From Qipengyuania marisflavi (GTDB taxonomy: Bacteria; Pseudomonadota; Alphaproteobacteria; Sphingomonadales; Sphingomonadaceae): a stretch of 64,000 nt of DNA. The position numbers were made by a program, and so were the translations under genes. Shown here piece after piece: positions 17,651 to 26,869 of this stretch. Below the pieces are notes generated by a model. It did no database searches. It was not told the DNA's origin and worked only from the letters and a program-made list of their open reading frames with translations. The first letter of the stretch is position 1. Every line of letters begins with the position of its first letter. Where the stretch lies: positions 310,001 to 374,000 of the forward strand of contig NZ_VCAO01000002.1 in NCBI RefSeq assembly GCF_005884405.1, in the 5' to 3' direction.

Positions 17651-18610
17651 ATGCCCACCATGCGCCTGATCGACACCGGCGATGTCAGCCTGCGCTGCGC
17701 CATAGAAGGCAGCGGCCCGCTGGTGATCTTCGTCCACGGTTTTCCGGAAAGCTGGTACAGTTGGCGTCACCAGCTTGGTGCTGTGGCGGAGGCCGGGTTT
17801 ACCGCCTGCGCCATCGACGTTCGCGGCTATGGCGGATCTGACAAGCCAGAGGCCATCGAAGCCTATGCAATGGAGCATATGGTCGGCGATCTGGTCGCGC
17901 TGAGCGAGGCGTTGCAGCCGGGCAGATCGGCGGTACTGGTCGGCCATGATTGGGGCGCGCCGATAGTGTGGAATTCCGCGCTGGCCCGGCCCGCCAGCTT
18001 CCGCGCGGTCGCGGCGCTATCGATACCTTTTGCCGGTGTCCCGCGCCGCCCCTTCACCGAGGTTTATCACGAGCATTTCACGTCCAAAGGCCGCTATTTC
18101 TATCAGGAATATTTCCAGCAACCCGGCATTGCCGAGGCGGAGGCAGAGGCCGATCCGCGCAATTTCGTCCACCGCATGATGTATTCGATCAGTGGCGATG
18201 TGCCTCCGGGCGATTATTGGAATAAACCCCACGGCGCGCGGTTCCTCGACAAATTGCCCGATCCGCTGCCCGTGCCGTGGCTGACCACGGCCGATCTCGA
18301 TTATTACGAAAGCGAGTTTCGCGCCTCCGGCTTTCGCGGACCGCTGAACCGCTATCGCAATCACCAGCGGGATTTTGCCTGGCTGCAACAATTCGCCGAG
18401 GCGCGTATCGAGCAACCTGCGCTGTTCATCGGCGGGAAGCGCGATGTTGCCAGCTTCCTGTTCGGCGCGACCGCCGATCCTGTCGGGCTGACCCGCAGCT
18501 TTGCGCCCCTGGTCGAAGGCCATTTGCTGGAGGGTTGCGGGCACTGGACGCAGCAGGAAAAACCGGTTGAGGTCAATCGCCTGCTGATCGACTGGCTGCT
18601 GCGTCTCTAA
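17651..18610 (+). CDS. Alpha/beta-hydrolase, epoxide-hydrolase-like
   Basis: A 319-residue alpha/beta-hydrolase. VHGFPESWYSWRHQL (28-42) is the oxyanion HGxP motif with the Trp typical of soluble epoxide hydrolases and haloalkane dehalogenases. GHDWGA (98-103) has aspartate D100, not serine, as nucleophile. EGCGHWTQQEKP near the C terminus supplies the catalytic histidine. Epoxide ring opening is the most likely reaction. The ribosome-binding site GAGGAG is strong. It lies between the coxA terminator and ctaB, a position not explained by cytochrome oxidase biogenesis, so it is probably a passenger gene. Confidence 0.87.
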   Translation: MPTMRLIDTGDVSLRCAIEGSGPLVIFVHGFPESWYSWRHQLGAVAEAGFTACAIDVRGYGGSDKPEAIEAYAMEHMVGDLVALSEALQPGRSAVLVGHDWGAPIVWNSALARPASFRAVAALSIPFAGVPRRPFTEVYHEHFTSKGRYFYQEYFQQPGIAEAEAEADPRNFVHRMMYSISGDVPPGDYWNKPHGARFLDKLPDPLPVPWLTTADLDYYESEFRASGFRGPLNRYRNHQRDFAWLQQFAEARIEQPALFIGGKRDVASFLFGATADPVGLTRSFAPLVEGHLLEGCGHWTQQEKPVEVNRLLIDWLLRL

Positions 18611-18616
18611 GCGCCC

Positions 18617-18645
18617 TTTCGCCAATCGCGTGACGCGCCTATAGG
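18617..18645 (+). promoter_or_regulatory. Putative promoter upstream of ctaB
   Basis: TTTCGC (18617-18622) and TATAGG (18640-18645) are 17 bases apart and end 12 bases before the ctaB ATG at 18658, giving a leader of only about six bases. The -10 context CGCCTATAGGG resembles that of the coxB promoter. The -35 element is weak. Confidence 0.4.
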
Positions 18646-18657
18646 GACAGCGATTCC

Positions 18658-19575
18658 ATGCAACAGACCGCTTCTATCCCGCTCCCCGCCGACTGGCGCG
18701 ACTTCTTCGCGCTGACCAAGCCGCGCGTGATGAGCCTGGTGATTTTCACCGGCCTGTGCGGCCTGCTGGCGGCTCCCGGCCATATCAACCCCGTGCTGGG
18801 CTTCACCGCCGTGCTGTGCATCGCATTGGGCGCAGGCGGCGCTGCAGCGCTGAACCAGTGGTGGGAGGCCGATCTCGACGCGGGCATGAAGCGCACTGCG
18901 GGTCGCCCGCTGCCCGGTGGCCGCATGGCGCGCACCGACGCGCGCGATTTCGGGATTGCTTTGTCGGTTGCATCGGTCATCGTGATGGGGCTGGCGATTG
19001 GCTGGCTGGCCGCCGGAATTCTGGCGTTCTCGATTTTCTATTACGCGGTGATCTACACCATCTGGCTGAAGCCGCGCACACCGCAGAATATCGTGATCGG
19101 CGGCGGGGCAGGGGCGTTTCCGCCGATGATCGGCTGGGTTGCTGTGACCGGCGATATCACCGCCATGCCGGTGCTGCTGTTTGCCATCATCTTCTTCTGG
19201 ACGCCGCCGCATTTCTGGGCGCTGGCGCTGTTCGTCCAGTCTGATTACGCCAAGGTCGGCATTCCGATGATGCCGGTAGTCAAGGGCCACAGATCGACGC
19301 GCCGCCAGATTCTGGCCTATGCGATAGTGCTGGTGCCAATTGCTGCCGCACCTTGGTTTATCGGCGGTACCGGCGCGGTTTACGGGATCGCTGCCGTGAT
19401 CCTGTCGCTGGCCTTTCTAGGCTTCAGCCTCCCGGTCGCGTTTCGCAATCCTGTGGATGGCGACGGGATGAAGCCGGAAAAGCGGCTGTTCGCGTTCAGC
19501 ATTCTGTATCTGTTCGCATTGTTCGGTGTGCTGGTGGCCGACCGGCTGCTCGCCGCTTACGGAGTAATCGCATGA
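18658..19575 (+). CDS. ctaB: Protoheme IX farnesyltransferase (heme O synthase)
   Basis: A 305-residue UbiA-superfamily membrane enzyme with about nine transmembrane segments. [20 protein letters not shown] carries the N-D-D prenyl-diphosphate/magnesium motif, and [20 protein letters not shown] is the characteristic second loop of heme O synthases. It farnesylates heme B to heme O, the precursor of heme A in subunit I. Its stop overlaps the next small ORF as ATGA. Confidence 0.95.
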   Translation: MQQTASIPLPADWRDFFALTKPRVMSLVIFTGLCGLLAAPGHINPVLGFTAVLCIALGAGGAAALNQWWEADLDAGMKRTAGRPLPGGRMARTDARDFGIALSVASVIVMGLAIGWLAAGILAFSIFYYAVIYTIWLKPRTPQNIVIGGGAGAFPPMIGWVAVTGDITAMPVLLFAIIFFWTPPHFWALALFVQSDYAKVGIPMMPVVKGHRSTRRQILAYAIVLVPIAAAPWFIGGTGAVYGIAAVILSLAFLGFSLPVAFRNPVDGDGMKPEKRLFAFSILYLFALFGVLVADRLLAAYGVIA

Positions 19576-19694
19576 CCCCCGACGAAAAGACCGAGTTCGA
19601 TCGCCGCCGCCGCAGCAAGAATCTGGTGCTGGGCGGTATCTTGCTGTTCTTCGTCATGCTGTTTTACGCAATCACGATTGTACGGATGGGATAA
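19572..19694 (+). CDS. Small single-span membrane protein in the cox cluster
   Basis: A 40-residue protein: a charged N terminus ([17 protein letters not shown]) then one membrane segment ([20 protein letters not shown]). Proteins of this size and shape, sometimes called CoxF or listed as hypothetical, often occur between ctaB and ctaG in alphaproteobacteria. The ATG overlaps the ctaB stop (ATGA) and the stop lies five bases before ctaG. A role in oxidase assembly is inferred from position. Confidence 0.75.
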   Translation: MTPDEKTEFDRRRRSKNLVLGGILLFFVMLFYAITIVRMG

Positions 19695-19699
19695 TTGCG

Positions 19700-20275
19700 A
19701 TGACCAGCGCGGCTGCCTCCTCCTCACTCGATTTTCGCAAGAAAAGAACGGCGATGTTCGCCATGCTGGCGGCGCTGGCGATGCTGGGTCTGGGCTACGC
19801 AGCGGTCCCGCTTTACCGCATGTTCTGCCAGGTCACCGGGTTTGGTGGCACCACGCAGCGCGCGACCGAGAGCGATGCTGCAATTGCCGAACGACTGGCG
19901 CAGAGCGCGGGCGGGCAGACGATTTCTGTGCGGTTCGACGGCAGTGTCGCGCGCGATATGCCGTGGAGCTTTGGCCCCGAACAGGTGACCGACACGGTGA
20001 CCATCGGCCAACGCGATATGGCGATTTATCTGGCGAAGAACAATTCCGACCAGCCGGTGACCGGCACCGCCACCTTCAACGTCGAACCGGCGCAGGCGGG
20101 GATCTATTTCAACAAGATCCAGTGTTTCTGTTTTACCGAACAGACGCTGCAGCCCGGTCAGGAAGTGCGTATGCCGGTGCTGTATTACGTCGATCCCAAG
20201 GCGATGGACGATCCCAATATGCAGGGGGTCGAGCAGATCACCTTGTCATACACTTTCCACCGCGCCAAAGATTAA
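19700..20275 (+). CDS. ctaG: Cytochrome c oxidase assembly protein CtaG/Cox11
   Basis: A 191-residue copper chaperone. An N-terminal membrane anchor (about 18-40) is followed by a periplasmic immunoglobulin-like domain with the copper-binding pair in IQCFCFTEQ. RMFCQVTGFGG after the anchor is also conserved. It delivers copper to the CuB site of subunit I. Full length for the family and located between ctaB and coxC as usual. Confidence 0.95.
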   Translation: MTSAAASSSLDFRKKRTAMFAMLAALAMLGLGYAAVPLYRMFCQVTGFGGTTQRATESDAAIAERLAQSAGGQTISVRFDGSVARDMPWSFGPEQVTDTVTIGQRDMAIYLAKNNSDQPVTGTATFNVEPAQAGIYFNKIQCFCFTEQTLQPGQEVRMPVLYYVDPKAMDDPNMQGVEQITLSYTFHRAKD

Positions 20276-20351
20276 GGCCGCTTGGCTCTGGACCGCAGGG
20301 ACAGGGCGCATTAAGGGCAGCGCGCAAAGCGAGACACAGGACGCGAGACAA

Positions 20352-21173
20352 ATGGCTGGCAACGTCAATCACGAATATCACATCCTCGAACCCGATATCT
20401 GGCCGCTGATCGGCTCGATTTCGGCACTGACCTTCACCAGCGGCATGGTGTTGTTCATGAATGACATGAGCAGCGCACATCTGGTGCTGGGCCTTGGCGT
20501 CGCCGGGCTGATCGCCACATTCTTCAGCTGGTTCTCCAATATCGTGAAGGAAGCCGAACGCGGCGACCACACGCCGATTGTGCAGTTGCACATGCGTTAC
20601 GGGATGATCCTGTTCATCGCTTCTGAGGTGATGTTCTTCGTCGGCTGGTTCTGGAGCTGGTTTGATTTCTCGCTGTTCCCTTCGGAATTGTCCGAGGTGA
20701 TTGGCGGGCAATTCCCGCCCAAGGCGATTGAGGCGGTGATGGATCCGTTTTCGCTGCCACTGCTTAACACGCTGATCCTGCTGTGTTCGGGCACCACGGT
20801 AACTTGGGCGCATCACTGCCTGATCCACGGTGACCGTGACGGGCTGAAGAAGGGCCTGTGGCTTACTATTCTGCTGGGCGCGCTGTTCACTGCCATTCAG
20901 GCATACGAATATGCGCACGCCCCGTTCGCCTTCGGCGGCAACACCTACAGCTCGGCCTTCTACATGGCGACTGGCTTCCACGGCTTCCACGTGCTGGTTG
21001 GCACGATCTTCCTGATCGTCTGTCTGGTGCGCACCTACAAGGGCCACTTCACCCCCCGCCAGCACTTCGGTTTCGAAGCGGCGGCGTGGTATTGGCATTT
21101 TGTTGACGTGGTGTGGCTGTTCCTGTTCGTGACGGTCTATGTCTGGGGCGGCTGGGGCGCTCCGATCCACTGA
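20352..21173 (+). CDS. coxC: Cytochrome c oxidase subunit III
   Basis: A 273-residue seven-helix subunit III. EHYHILEPD-type N terminus (NHEYHILEPDIWPL), MRYGMILFIASEVMFFVGWF with the conserved glutamate, and AAAWYWHFVDVVWLFLFV at the C terminus are family signatures. It stabilises subunit I and supports proton uptake. The stop overlaps the next gene by one base (TGATG). Confidence 0.95.
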   Translation: MAGNVNHEYHILEPDIWPLIGSISALTFTSGMVLFMNDMSSAHLVLGLGVAGLIATFFSWFSNIVKEAERGDHTPIVQLHMRYGMILFIASEVMFFVGWFWSWFDFSLFPSELSEVIGGQFPPKAIEAVMDPFSLPLLNTLILLCSGTTVTWAHHCLIHGDRDGLKKGLWLTILLGALFTAIQAYEYAHAPFAFGGNTYSSAFYMATGFHGFHVLVGTIFLIVCLVRTYKGHFTPRQHFGFEAAAWYWHFVDVVWLFLFVTVYVWGGWGAPIH

Positions 21174-21565
21174 TGGATGCAAGCGACAATTCGGATACCG
21201 AGACAGGGCAGCCCGCGAAAGTCGAGGCTGCCCTGCTTGGTTTGTGCCCCCGATGCGGCGCAAAGACGCTGTTTGCGGGCATCCTGCGCTTTGCTGATCG
21301 CTGCCCCGCCTGCGGGCTGGATTACAACCGCTTCAATGTCGGTGACGGACCTGCGGCGCTGGTGACGCTGGCGGTTGGCACAATTACAGTCGGGCTGGCG
21401 ATCTGGCTGCAATTGGCGGCAGAGCCTGACTGGTGGGTTCATGTGCTGCTGTGGGGGCCGCTGACGCTGGGGCTGGTGATGGGCGGTCTGCGGATCACCA
21501 AGGGGTTCCTGCTGCAAAGCGAATATCGCAACAATGCGGGCGAAGCGGGCAGGCGCAAGCCATGA
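21173..21565 (+). CDS. DUF983 zinc-ribbon membrane protein
   Basis: A 130-residue protein with a zinc-ribbon-like N-terminal part, LCPRCGAKTLF (24-34) and DRCPACGLDY (42-51), supplying two CxxC pairs, followed by two membrane segments. DUF983 proteins accompany subunit III and SURF1 in most alphaproteobacterial cox clusters and are presumed assembly factors. Overlaps with coxC (one base) and SURF1 (four bases) show coupled expression. Confidence 0.88.
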   Translation: MDASDNSDTETGQPAKVEAALLGLCPRCGAKTLFAGILRFADRCPACGLDYNRFNVGDGPAALVTLAVGTITVGLAIWLQLAAEPDWWVHVLLWGPLTLGLVMGGLRITKGFLLQSEYRNNAGEAGRRKP

Positions 21566-22134
21566 GGGTGCCGATTTTCTCGACCATCGTCGTGGTCGCC
21601 GCAGCCGCGACGATGATCGCGCTGGGCGTGTGGCAATTGCGCCGCGCGGATGAAAAAGCGGCGCTGCTGGCACATTATGACAGCGCGATCAGGATGTCGT
21701 CCAACGTGACCTTCCCACGCGATCCTGCCGATATTCAGCAGGCGCTTTACCGTCATTCGGTGGTGACCTGTGATCGGGTCGTGGCGCGGCGCACTACTCC
21801 CGGCCGCAGCGAAGGCGGCAAGACCGGCCTCGCGCAGATGGTTCGCTGCGCAATGCAGGGCGGCGGCGAAGCAGAAATCGCGCTTGGTTGGTCGCTCGCG
21901 CCCGAACCGGCGAAGTGGGATGGCGGCGAGGTCGCCGGCTTTATCGGGCCGGCAGGCAAGGAAGCGCGCCTGATCGCCTCACCGCCGATGGCCGGTCTTC
22001 AGCCGCTCGCGCCGCCCGATCCGAAAGACATCCCCAACAATCACCTCGCCTATGCCGGTCAGTGGTTCTTCTTCGCCCTGACCGCACTGGCGATCTATAT
22101 CCTCGCGCTGCGGCGGCGGAGGAAGAACGCTTGA
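21562..22134 (+). CDS. SURF1 family cytochrome oxidase assembly protein
   Basis: A 190-residue protein with an N-terminal membrane segment (VPIFSTIVVVAAAATMIALG), the family strand LGVWQLRRADEKAALL and a C-terminal segment preceded by PNNHLAYAGQWFFFALTALAI, the SURF1 signature. It is shorter than typical 220-250 residue relatives, with a reduced periplasmic loop. SURF1 supports heme A insertion into subunit I. Start at 21562 overlaps the DUF983 stop (ATGA). Confidence 0.9.
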   Translation: MRVPIFSTIVVVAAAATMIALGVWQLRRADEKAALLAHYDSAIRMSSNVTFPRDPADIQQALYRHSVVTCDRVVARRTTPGRSEGGKTGLAQMVRCAMQGGGEAEIALGWSLAPEPAKWDGGEVAGFIGPAGKEARLIASPPMAGLQPLAPPDPKDIPNNHLAYAGQWFFFALTALAIYILALRRRRKNA

Positions 22135-22155
22135 GCGTTCTAAAGACCCGCTTGC

Positions 22156-22184
22156 TTGCCCGCGCCGCACCGCGCCGCTAACCC
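22156..22184 (+). promoter_or_regulatory. Promoter of thrC, predicted leaderless
   Basis: TTGCCC (22156-22161) and TAACCC (22179-22184) are 17 bases apart. Transcription would begin about eight bases after the -10, at or next to the thrC ATG at 22193, and there is no purine-rich ribosome-binding site before that ATG. Both facts fit a leaderless mRNA. Sequence-based inference. Confidence 0.4.
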
Positions 22185-22192
22185 ACCGCGCG

Positions 22193-23584
22193 ATGCAATA
22201 TGTCTCCACTCGCGGTAGCGCTCCGACGCTTGATTTTGCCGGTGTAACGCTGGCTGGCCTGGCGTCGGATGGCGGGCTTTATGTACCCGAACACTGGCCG
22301 AGCTTCACCACGGATGAAATCGCCGCAATGCGCGGGCTGCCCTATGCGGAGTTGGCGGCGCGGGTGATGCAGCCCTTCGTTGGCGATTGCCTGACGCCGG
22401 AGCGGCTGCGCGCGCTGTGCGAGGAGGCTTATGGCCGGTTCTCGCACAAGGCGGTGACACCGCTGGTCCAGCTGGACGAACGGCAATGGCTGCTCGAACT
22501 GTTTCACGGCCCGACGCTGGCGTTCAAGGACGTCGCGCTGCAACTGCTCGGCCTGTTGTTTGAGGAATTTCTGGAACGAGACAATGCGCGGCTTACCATC
22601 GTCGGGGCGACCAGCGGCGATACCGGCAGCGCCGCGATTGATGCGGTGGCGGGGCGCGAGCGGGCGGAGATTTTCATGCTCCACCCTGCGGGCCGGGTCA
22701 GCGACGTCCAGCGGCGGCAGATGACCACCGTGCTGGCCCCCAACGTCCACAATATCGCCATCGACGGAAGCTTTGATGATGCGCAGGCGATGGTGAAGCG
22801 CATTTTTGCAGACGATACTGTCACTGCGAAGCATCGTATTGGCGCGGTCAATTCGATCAATTGGGCGCGGCTGATGGCGCAGGTGGTCTATTACTTCGCC
22901 GCCGCGCTGCCACTGGGCGCGCCACAGCGCAAGACCGCCTTCAGCGTGCCGACGGGCAATTTCGGCGATGTCTTTGCCGGCTATGTCGCGTCGCAGATGG
23001 GGCTGCCAATCGAACGTTTGATCGTTGCCACCAACGTCAACGATATCCTCCACCGCGCGCTGAGCGACGGTGATTATTCAGCGGGCGCGGTCACGGCGAC
23101 TGCGGCACCCAGTATGGATATTCAGGTCAGCTCGAACTTTGAACGGTTGCTGTTTGCCGCTGGCGGACGCGATGGCGCGGCGATGGCCCAGCAAATGCGC
23201 GGGTTTGAGGCGGACAAGGTCATGCAGCTGACCAATGCGCAGCGTGACGGCATGGCGGCGCTGTTCACCAGTGCGCGCGCCGATGACGCCGATATGGCGC
23301 ACGCCATGCGCTGGGCGCAGGAAAACTGCTGCCAGATACTGGATCCGCACACCGCCATCGGACTGCACGCGGCGCTGGCCAGCGATGTGCCGCCCGATGT
23401 GCCGGTTGTGACGCTGGCCACCGCCCATCCGGCTAAGTTTCCCGACGCAGTGGAACGCGCCACCGGCGCTCGCCCTGCGCTGCCCGCCCGAATCGGTGAT
23501 CTGTTTGCGCGGGAAGAACGGTTTACGGCATTGGACGGCGGCTATGACGCCGTGCGCGCATATATTCTCGGGCACGCCAGCTGA
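22193..23584 (+). CDS. thrC: Threonine synthase
   Basis: A 463-residue PLP enzyme that converts O-phosphohomoserine to threonine. HGPTLAFKDVALQLLG holds the PLP lysine K112, ATSGDTGSAAIDAV is the phosphate/PLP loop, and SVPTGNFGDVFAGY is a further family signature. Length is typical of the class with the extra N-terminal domain (MQYVSTRG). It has its own promoter-like sequence after SURF1 and is followed without gap by a methyltransferase gene (TGATG). Confidence 0.95.
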   Translation: MQYVSTRGSAPTLDFAGVTLAGLASDGGLYVPEHWPSFTTDEIAAMRGLPYAELAARVMQPFVGDCLTPERLRALCEEAYGRFSHKAVTPLVQLDERQWLLELFHGPTLAFKDVALQLLGLLFEEFLERDNARLTIVGATSGDTGSAAIDAVAGRERAEIFMLHPAGRVSDVQRRQMTTVLAPNVHNIAIDGSFDDAQAMVKRIFADDTVTAKHRIGAVNSINWARLMAQVVYYFAAALPLGAPQRKTAFSVPTGNFGDVFAGYVASQMGLPIERLIVATNVNDILHRALSDGDYSAGAVTATAAPSMDIQVSSNFERLLFAAGGRDGAAMAQQMRGFEADKVMQLTNAQRDGMAALFTSARADDADMAHAMRWAQENCCQILDPHTAIGLHAALASDVPPDVPVVTLATAHPAKFPDAVERATGARPALPARIGDLFAREERFTALDGGYDAVRAYILGHAS

Positions 23585-24477
23585 TGGCCGGGCTGCGCCG
23601 CGAACCCGTGCTGATGGTGGGCGAGGGGTGGGATAGCTACCGCCTGCTCGACAGCGGGCATGGCCGCAAGTTCGAAGAATACGGCCCCTATCGATTCATC
23701 CGCCCCGAACCACAGGCCATGTGGACCCCGCGCAGTGACGATTGGGAGGCACATGGCGAGTTTGTGCCCGGCTCGGATGAGGATGGCGGCGGTCGCTGGC
23801 ATTTCTCCGCGCCGGTGGCCGAGGATGGCTGGGAGCTGGGGTGGGGCGAAGATGCGCGCTTCACTGCGCAATGCACCCCGTTCCGGCATCTTGGCTTCTT
23901 CCCTGATATGGCTCCGGTCTGGGACTGGATGGGCGCGCAACTGGCGGGGCGCAGCGATGCCGAGACGATGAATCTGTTCGGCTATACCGGCGTAGGGACG
24001 CAGGCTCTCAGCCGATACGGCCGCGTCACTCATGTCGATGCGAGCAAGAAATCGGTCGCTCAGGCCCGCGCCAATGCGGCGCTGGCCGGGCTGGAGAATC
24101 GCCCGGTGCGCTGGCTGGTCGATGATGCTGCAAAGTTCGCCGCGCGCGAAGTGCGGCGCGAGCGGCGCTATGACGGGATCATACTGGACCCGCCGAAATT
24201 CGGGCGCGGTCCCGATGGCGAGGTGTGGCGGCTGGAGGACAGCCTGCCGGGTCTGGTCGCCGATTGCCGCAATCTGCTGGATGCCGACAGCCGCTTTCTG
24301 TTCCTCACCGTTTATGCGGTGCGGATGAGCAGTCTGGCGCTGGCTGGCCTGCTGGACGAGGTGTTTGCCGAAATGCCCGGCACCATCGAGCATGGTGATC
24401 TGGCTGTGCAGGACAGCGGCGAGGCGGGACGGTTGCTGCCAACTGCGATCTTCGCACGCTGGTCAAATCCGGAGTAG
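23584..24477 (+). CDS. Class I SAM-dependent methyltransferase, RlmI-like
   Basis: A 297-residue methyltransferase. MNLFGYTGVGTQALSRYGRVTHVDASKK (split by the glycine loop at about 130-150) is the SAM-binding motif and GIILDPPKFGRGPDGE the DPPK motif shared by RlmI/RlmK 23S rRNA cytosine methyltransferases. It lacks the N-terminal PUA domain of E. coli RlmI. The likely target is a cytosine in rRNA, but specificity is not determined. The start overlaps the thrC stop. Confidence 0.85.
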   Translation: MAGLRREPVLMVGEGWDSYRLLDSGHGRKFEEYGPYRFIRPEPQAMWTPRSDDWEAHGEFVPGSDEDGGGRWHFSAPVAEDGWELGWGEDARFTAQCTPFRHLGFFPDMAPVWDWMGAQLAGRSDAETMNLFGYTGVGTQALSRYGRVTHVDASKKSVAQARANAALAGLENRPVRWLVDDAAKFAAREVRRERRYDGIILDPPKFGRGPDGEVWRLEDSLPGLVADCRNLLDADSRFLFLTVYAVRMSSLALAGLLDEVFAEMPGTIEHGDLAVQDSGEAGRLLPTAIFARWSNPE

Positions 24478-24485
24478 AGAGCGCC

Positions 24486-24857
24486 ATGTCCGATTCGCTC
24501 CATCTCGAAGTCGCTGATTTCGAACACGACGTTCTCACCGGGATTTATTCCGAGGAGACCGGCAAGCCGCAGCCCTTGCGGATCACCATCAGTGTGCGCC
24601 TGACGGTGCTGAACCACTATGGCCCCGACACCGCGCTGGATGCGTCGAAAAACTACATGGATTTGAAATTCGCCGCTTCCGATGCGCTGCCCGAAGGCGT
24701 GCATTTCAAGCTGATCGAGGCGGTTGCCGACCATATTTGCGAAACCCTGTTCGTGCAGGACAGAAGGGTCGAGGCGGTGACGGTCAAGATCGTCAAGCTG
24801 GCGATTGCCGAAGCGGGTGAGAAAATCGGGATCACGCTGCACCGTGAGCGGCGTTAA
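24486..24857 (+). CDS. folB: Dihydroneopterin aldolase
   Basis: A 123-residue FolB-type enzyme. LHLEVADFEHDVLTGIYSEE is the N-terminal strand-helix with the conserved glutamate, and VTVKIVKLAIAE the C-terminal strand region. It releases glycolaldehyde from dihydroneopterin in folate synthesis. No other folate genes are adjacent. Its stop overlaps the next ATG (TAATG). Confidence 0.85.
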   Translation: MSDSLHLEVADFEHDVLTGIYSEETGKPQPLRITISVRLTVLNHYGPDTALDASKNYMDLKFAASDALPEGVHFKLIEAVADHICETLFVQDRRVEAVTVKIVKLAIAEAGEKIGITLHRERR

Positions 24858-25186
24858 TGAAGCGCTTCATCGTGGACGAACTACCGTCTGATCCGCTCAG
24901 AGCGACCGGCGTGTTCCATCAGCATTGGCTACCGCGCATAGAGGCTGTGCTGACCAGCGGCCAAGACGTGATGCTGGTGCTGCCCGCTGCCGATTACACG
25001 CACCGCGAATGGCGCCGCGCCGCAATTGCAATGCTCGCCCGTAGCCATACCCCCCGGCGCATCAATGCGGTGACCGGCCAAAGCACACAGCTTGCGGTAT
25101 TTGAGCGATATCTGACCGATGCACACGGCGTGACTGGCCAGTATCTCGAAGGGGCTGGCGCAACTGGCGAGAATTCGCCACGCTGA
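24857..25186 (+). CDS. Conserved hypothetical protein, Rossmann-like fragment
   Basis: A 109-residue protein of unknown function. The segment [26 protein letters not shown] followed by [13 protein letters not shown] resembles part of a Rossmann-type alpha/beta fold, but no nucleotide-binding glycine loop is visible. It is coupled to folB by a one-base overlap and precedes moaA by four bases, so it belongs to this operon. A role in pterin metabolism is only suggested by the neighbours. Confidence 0.6.
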   Translation: MKRFIVDELPSDPLRATGVFHQHWLPRIEAVLTSGQDVMLVLPAADYTHREWRRAAIAMLARSHTPRRINAVTGQSTQLAVFERYLTDAHGVTGQYLEGAGATGENSPR

Positions 25187-25190
25187 CGGC

Positions 25191-26177
25191 ATGCTGGTTG
25201 ATAGCTTCCAACGCCGGGTGACCTATCTGCGCCTGTCGGTCACCGACCGCTGCGATCTGCGGTGCAGTTATTGCATGCCCGAGCGGATGCGCTTCCTGCC
25301 GAAAAGCGAAGTGCTGAGCCTTGAAGAGCTTTACCGGCTGGCGCTGGCGTTCATCGCGCGCGGTGTGACCAAGGTGCGGCTGACCGGCGGAGAGCCGCTG
25401 GTGCGGCGCGATATGATCGATCTGGTTCGGACGCTGGGCCGCAAGCTGGGTCACGGTCTGGAAGAACTCACGCTCACCACCAACGGGATGCAGCTGGGCC
25501 GCTATGCCGGCGCATTGGCAGAGGCGGGAGTGCGGCGCGTGAATGTCTCGCTCGACACGCTAGATCGCGCACGCTTCGCCGCGCTGACAAGGCGTGATGC
25601 GCTGGATCAGGTGCTGGCCGGGATCGCCGCGGCCAAGGCCGCCGGGCTGGCGGTCAAGCTGAACACTGTGGCGCTGAAAGGCGTGAACGAGCACGCAATT
25701 CCGTCGCTGATCGAATGGGCGCATGGTCAGGGCCACGCGGTGACGCTGATCGAGGTGATGCCGCTGGGCGAAGTGGATGGCGACCGGATCGACCATTTCC
25801 TGCCGCTCGATGCGGTGCACGCTGATCTTGAGCGCCGCTGGACGCTGGCACCATCGCCCGCCAGCACGGGCGGCCCGGCGCGCTATTTCGACGTGACGCA
25901 AACGGGTGGAAGGCTGGGGATGATCACCCCGCTCAGCAACAATTTCTGCGCCAGCTGCAATCGGATGCGCGTGACAGCGACCGGCCAGCTTTATCCCTGC
26001 CTTGGCGGCGGCGAGCGGGTCGATCTGCGCGCGGCTCTGCGCGATGGGACGCAGCGCGACGTCGATGCTGCGCTCGACCGGGCGCTGGCGATCAAGCCCA
26101 AACGCCATAATTTCGCGATTCGCGGTCCGGGCGAGCATCCTGCGCAGCCGCGCCATATGTCGGTGACGGGCGGCTGA
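25191..26177 (+). CDS. moaA: GTP 3',8-cyclase
   Basis: A 328-residue radical SAM enzyme. The SAM [4Fe-4S] motif is C21-C25-C28 in [15 protein letters not shown]. The second, C-terminal cluster is bound by [13 protein letters not shown] and the cysteine in [16 protein letters not shown]-type residues and a terminal glycine pair (MSVTGG) are present, as needed for activity. It starts molybdopterin synthesis from GTP. It is followed by moaD and moaE; moaC is not in the window. Confidence 0.95.
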   Translation: MLVDSFQRRVTYLRLSVTDRCDLRCSYCMPERMRFLPKSEVLSLEELYRLALAFIARGVTKVRLTGGEPLVRRDMIDLVRTLGRKLGHGLEELTLTTNGMQLGRYAGALAEAGVRRVNVSLDTLDRARFAALTRRDALDQVLAGIAAAKAAGLAVKLNTVALKGVNEHAIPSLIEWAHGQGHAVTLIEVMPLGEVDGDRIDHFLPLDAVHADLERRWTLAPSPASTGGPARYFDVTQTGGRLGMITPLSNNFCASCNRMRVTATGQLYPCLGGGERVDLRAALRDGTQRDVDAALDRALAIKPKRHNFAIRGPGEHPAQPRHMSVTGG

Positions 26178-26178
26178 G

Positions 26179-26421
26179 ATGGCAGTGCGGCTGGTGTTGC
26201 TTGGCCCCTTGCGCGATCTGGCGGGAATGGCCGAATCCGAAGTGCCCGCGCCGCTGCATTGGGAAGGGCTGCTCGCCGCTGTCAGCCCCGAACTTGCCAT
26301 GCAATTGAACAGCAACCGCGTGCATATCGCCTGCGGCGGCGTAGTGCTGGCCGACAAGACCGCGCTGGACGCCAGGGATGGCGAGGAAGTGGCGCTGCTG
26401 CCGCCGGTGAGCGGTGGATAG
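26179..26421 (+). CDS. moaD: Molybdopterin synthase sulfur carrier subunit
   Basis: An 80-residue ubiquitin-like protein ending in the essential Gly-Gly (LLPPVSGG), which is thiocarboxylated and donates sulfur. VRLVLLGPLRDLAGM is the first strand-helix unit and GEEVALLPPVSGG the last. It forms the MoaD2-MoaE2 synthase with the next gene, which it overlaps by eight bases. Confidence 0.93.
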   Translation: MAVRLVLLGPLRDLAGMAESEVPAPLHWEGLLAAVSPELAMQLNSNRVHIACGGVVLADKTALDARDGEEVALLPPVSGG

Positions 26422-26869
26422 GCTTCCTGCAGATATCCAGCTGTTGTGCGAGCCGATGGCGGTCAGCGAAGCACTGGCGGCGTTTGACGCTGCGCACTGC
26501 GAGGCCGGGGCCATCGCCAGCTTTGTCGGCAAGGTCCGCCCGGACGAGACCGTGCGCGCGCTGGAGATAACCCATTACGAACCGCTCACACTGCCGGGAA
26601 TGCAGCAAGTGGCAGACCGCGCCATCGCGCGGTTTGCTCTGCTCGGGCTGCTAGTCTGGCATCGCACTGGCGTCATGACACCGGGCGAGCCGATTGTGCT
26701 GGTGGCCGCCGCCGCGCGTCATCGCCGGGATGCCTTTGCCGCCGCCGAATACGCGATGGACCACCTCAAATCTGCCGCATGGTTCTGGAAACGCGAACAG
26801 CGCGCCGATGGCTGGCACTGGATCGAACCGCGCGGCCAGGACCACGAGGATCTTGCGCGCTGGGTTTAG
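26414..26869 (+). CDS. moaE: Molybdopterin synthase catalytic subunit
   Basis: A 151-residue protein with GTG start at 26414, overlapping moaD. AIASFVGKVRPDE is the MoaE N-terminal signature (the family has F-G-x-V-R), HYEPLT the next, and HRRDAFAAAEYAMDHLKSAAWFWKRE contains the catalytic lysine region. It transfers sulfur from MoaD to precursor Z. The stop overlaps the stop of the convergent lipoprotein gene (TTAG). Confidence 0.92.
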   Translation: MDRLPADIQLLCEPMAVSEALAAFDAAHCEAGAIASFVGKVRPDETVRALEITHYEPLTLPGMQQVADRAIARFALLGLLVWHRTGVMTPGEPIVLVAAAARHRRDAFAAAEYAMDHLKSAAWFWKREQRADGWHWIEPRGQDHEDLARWV

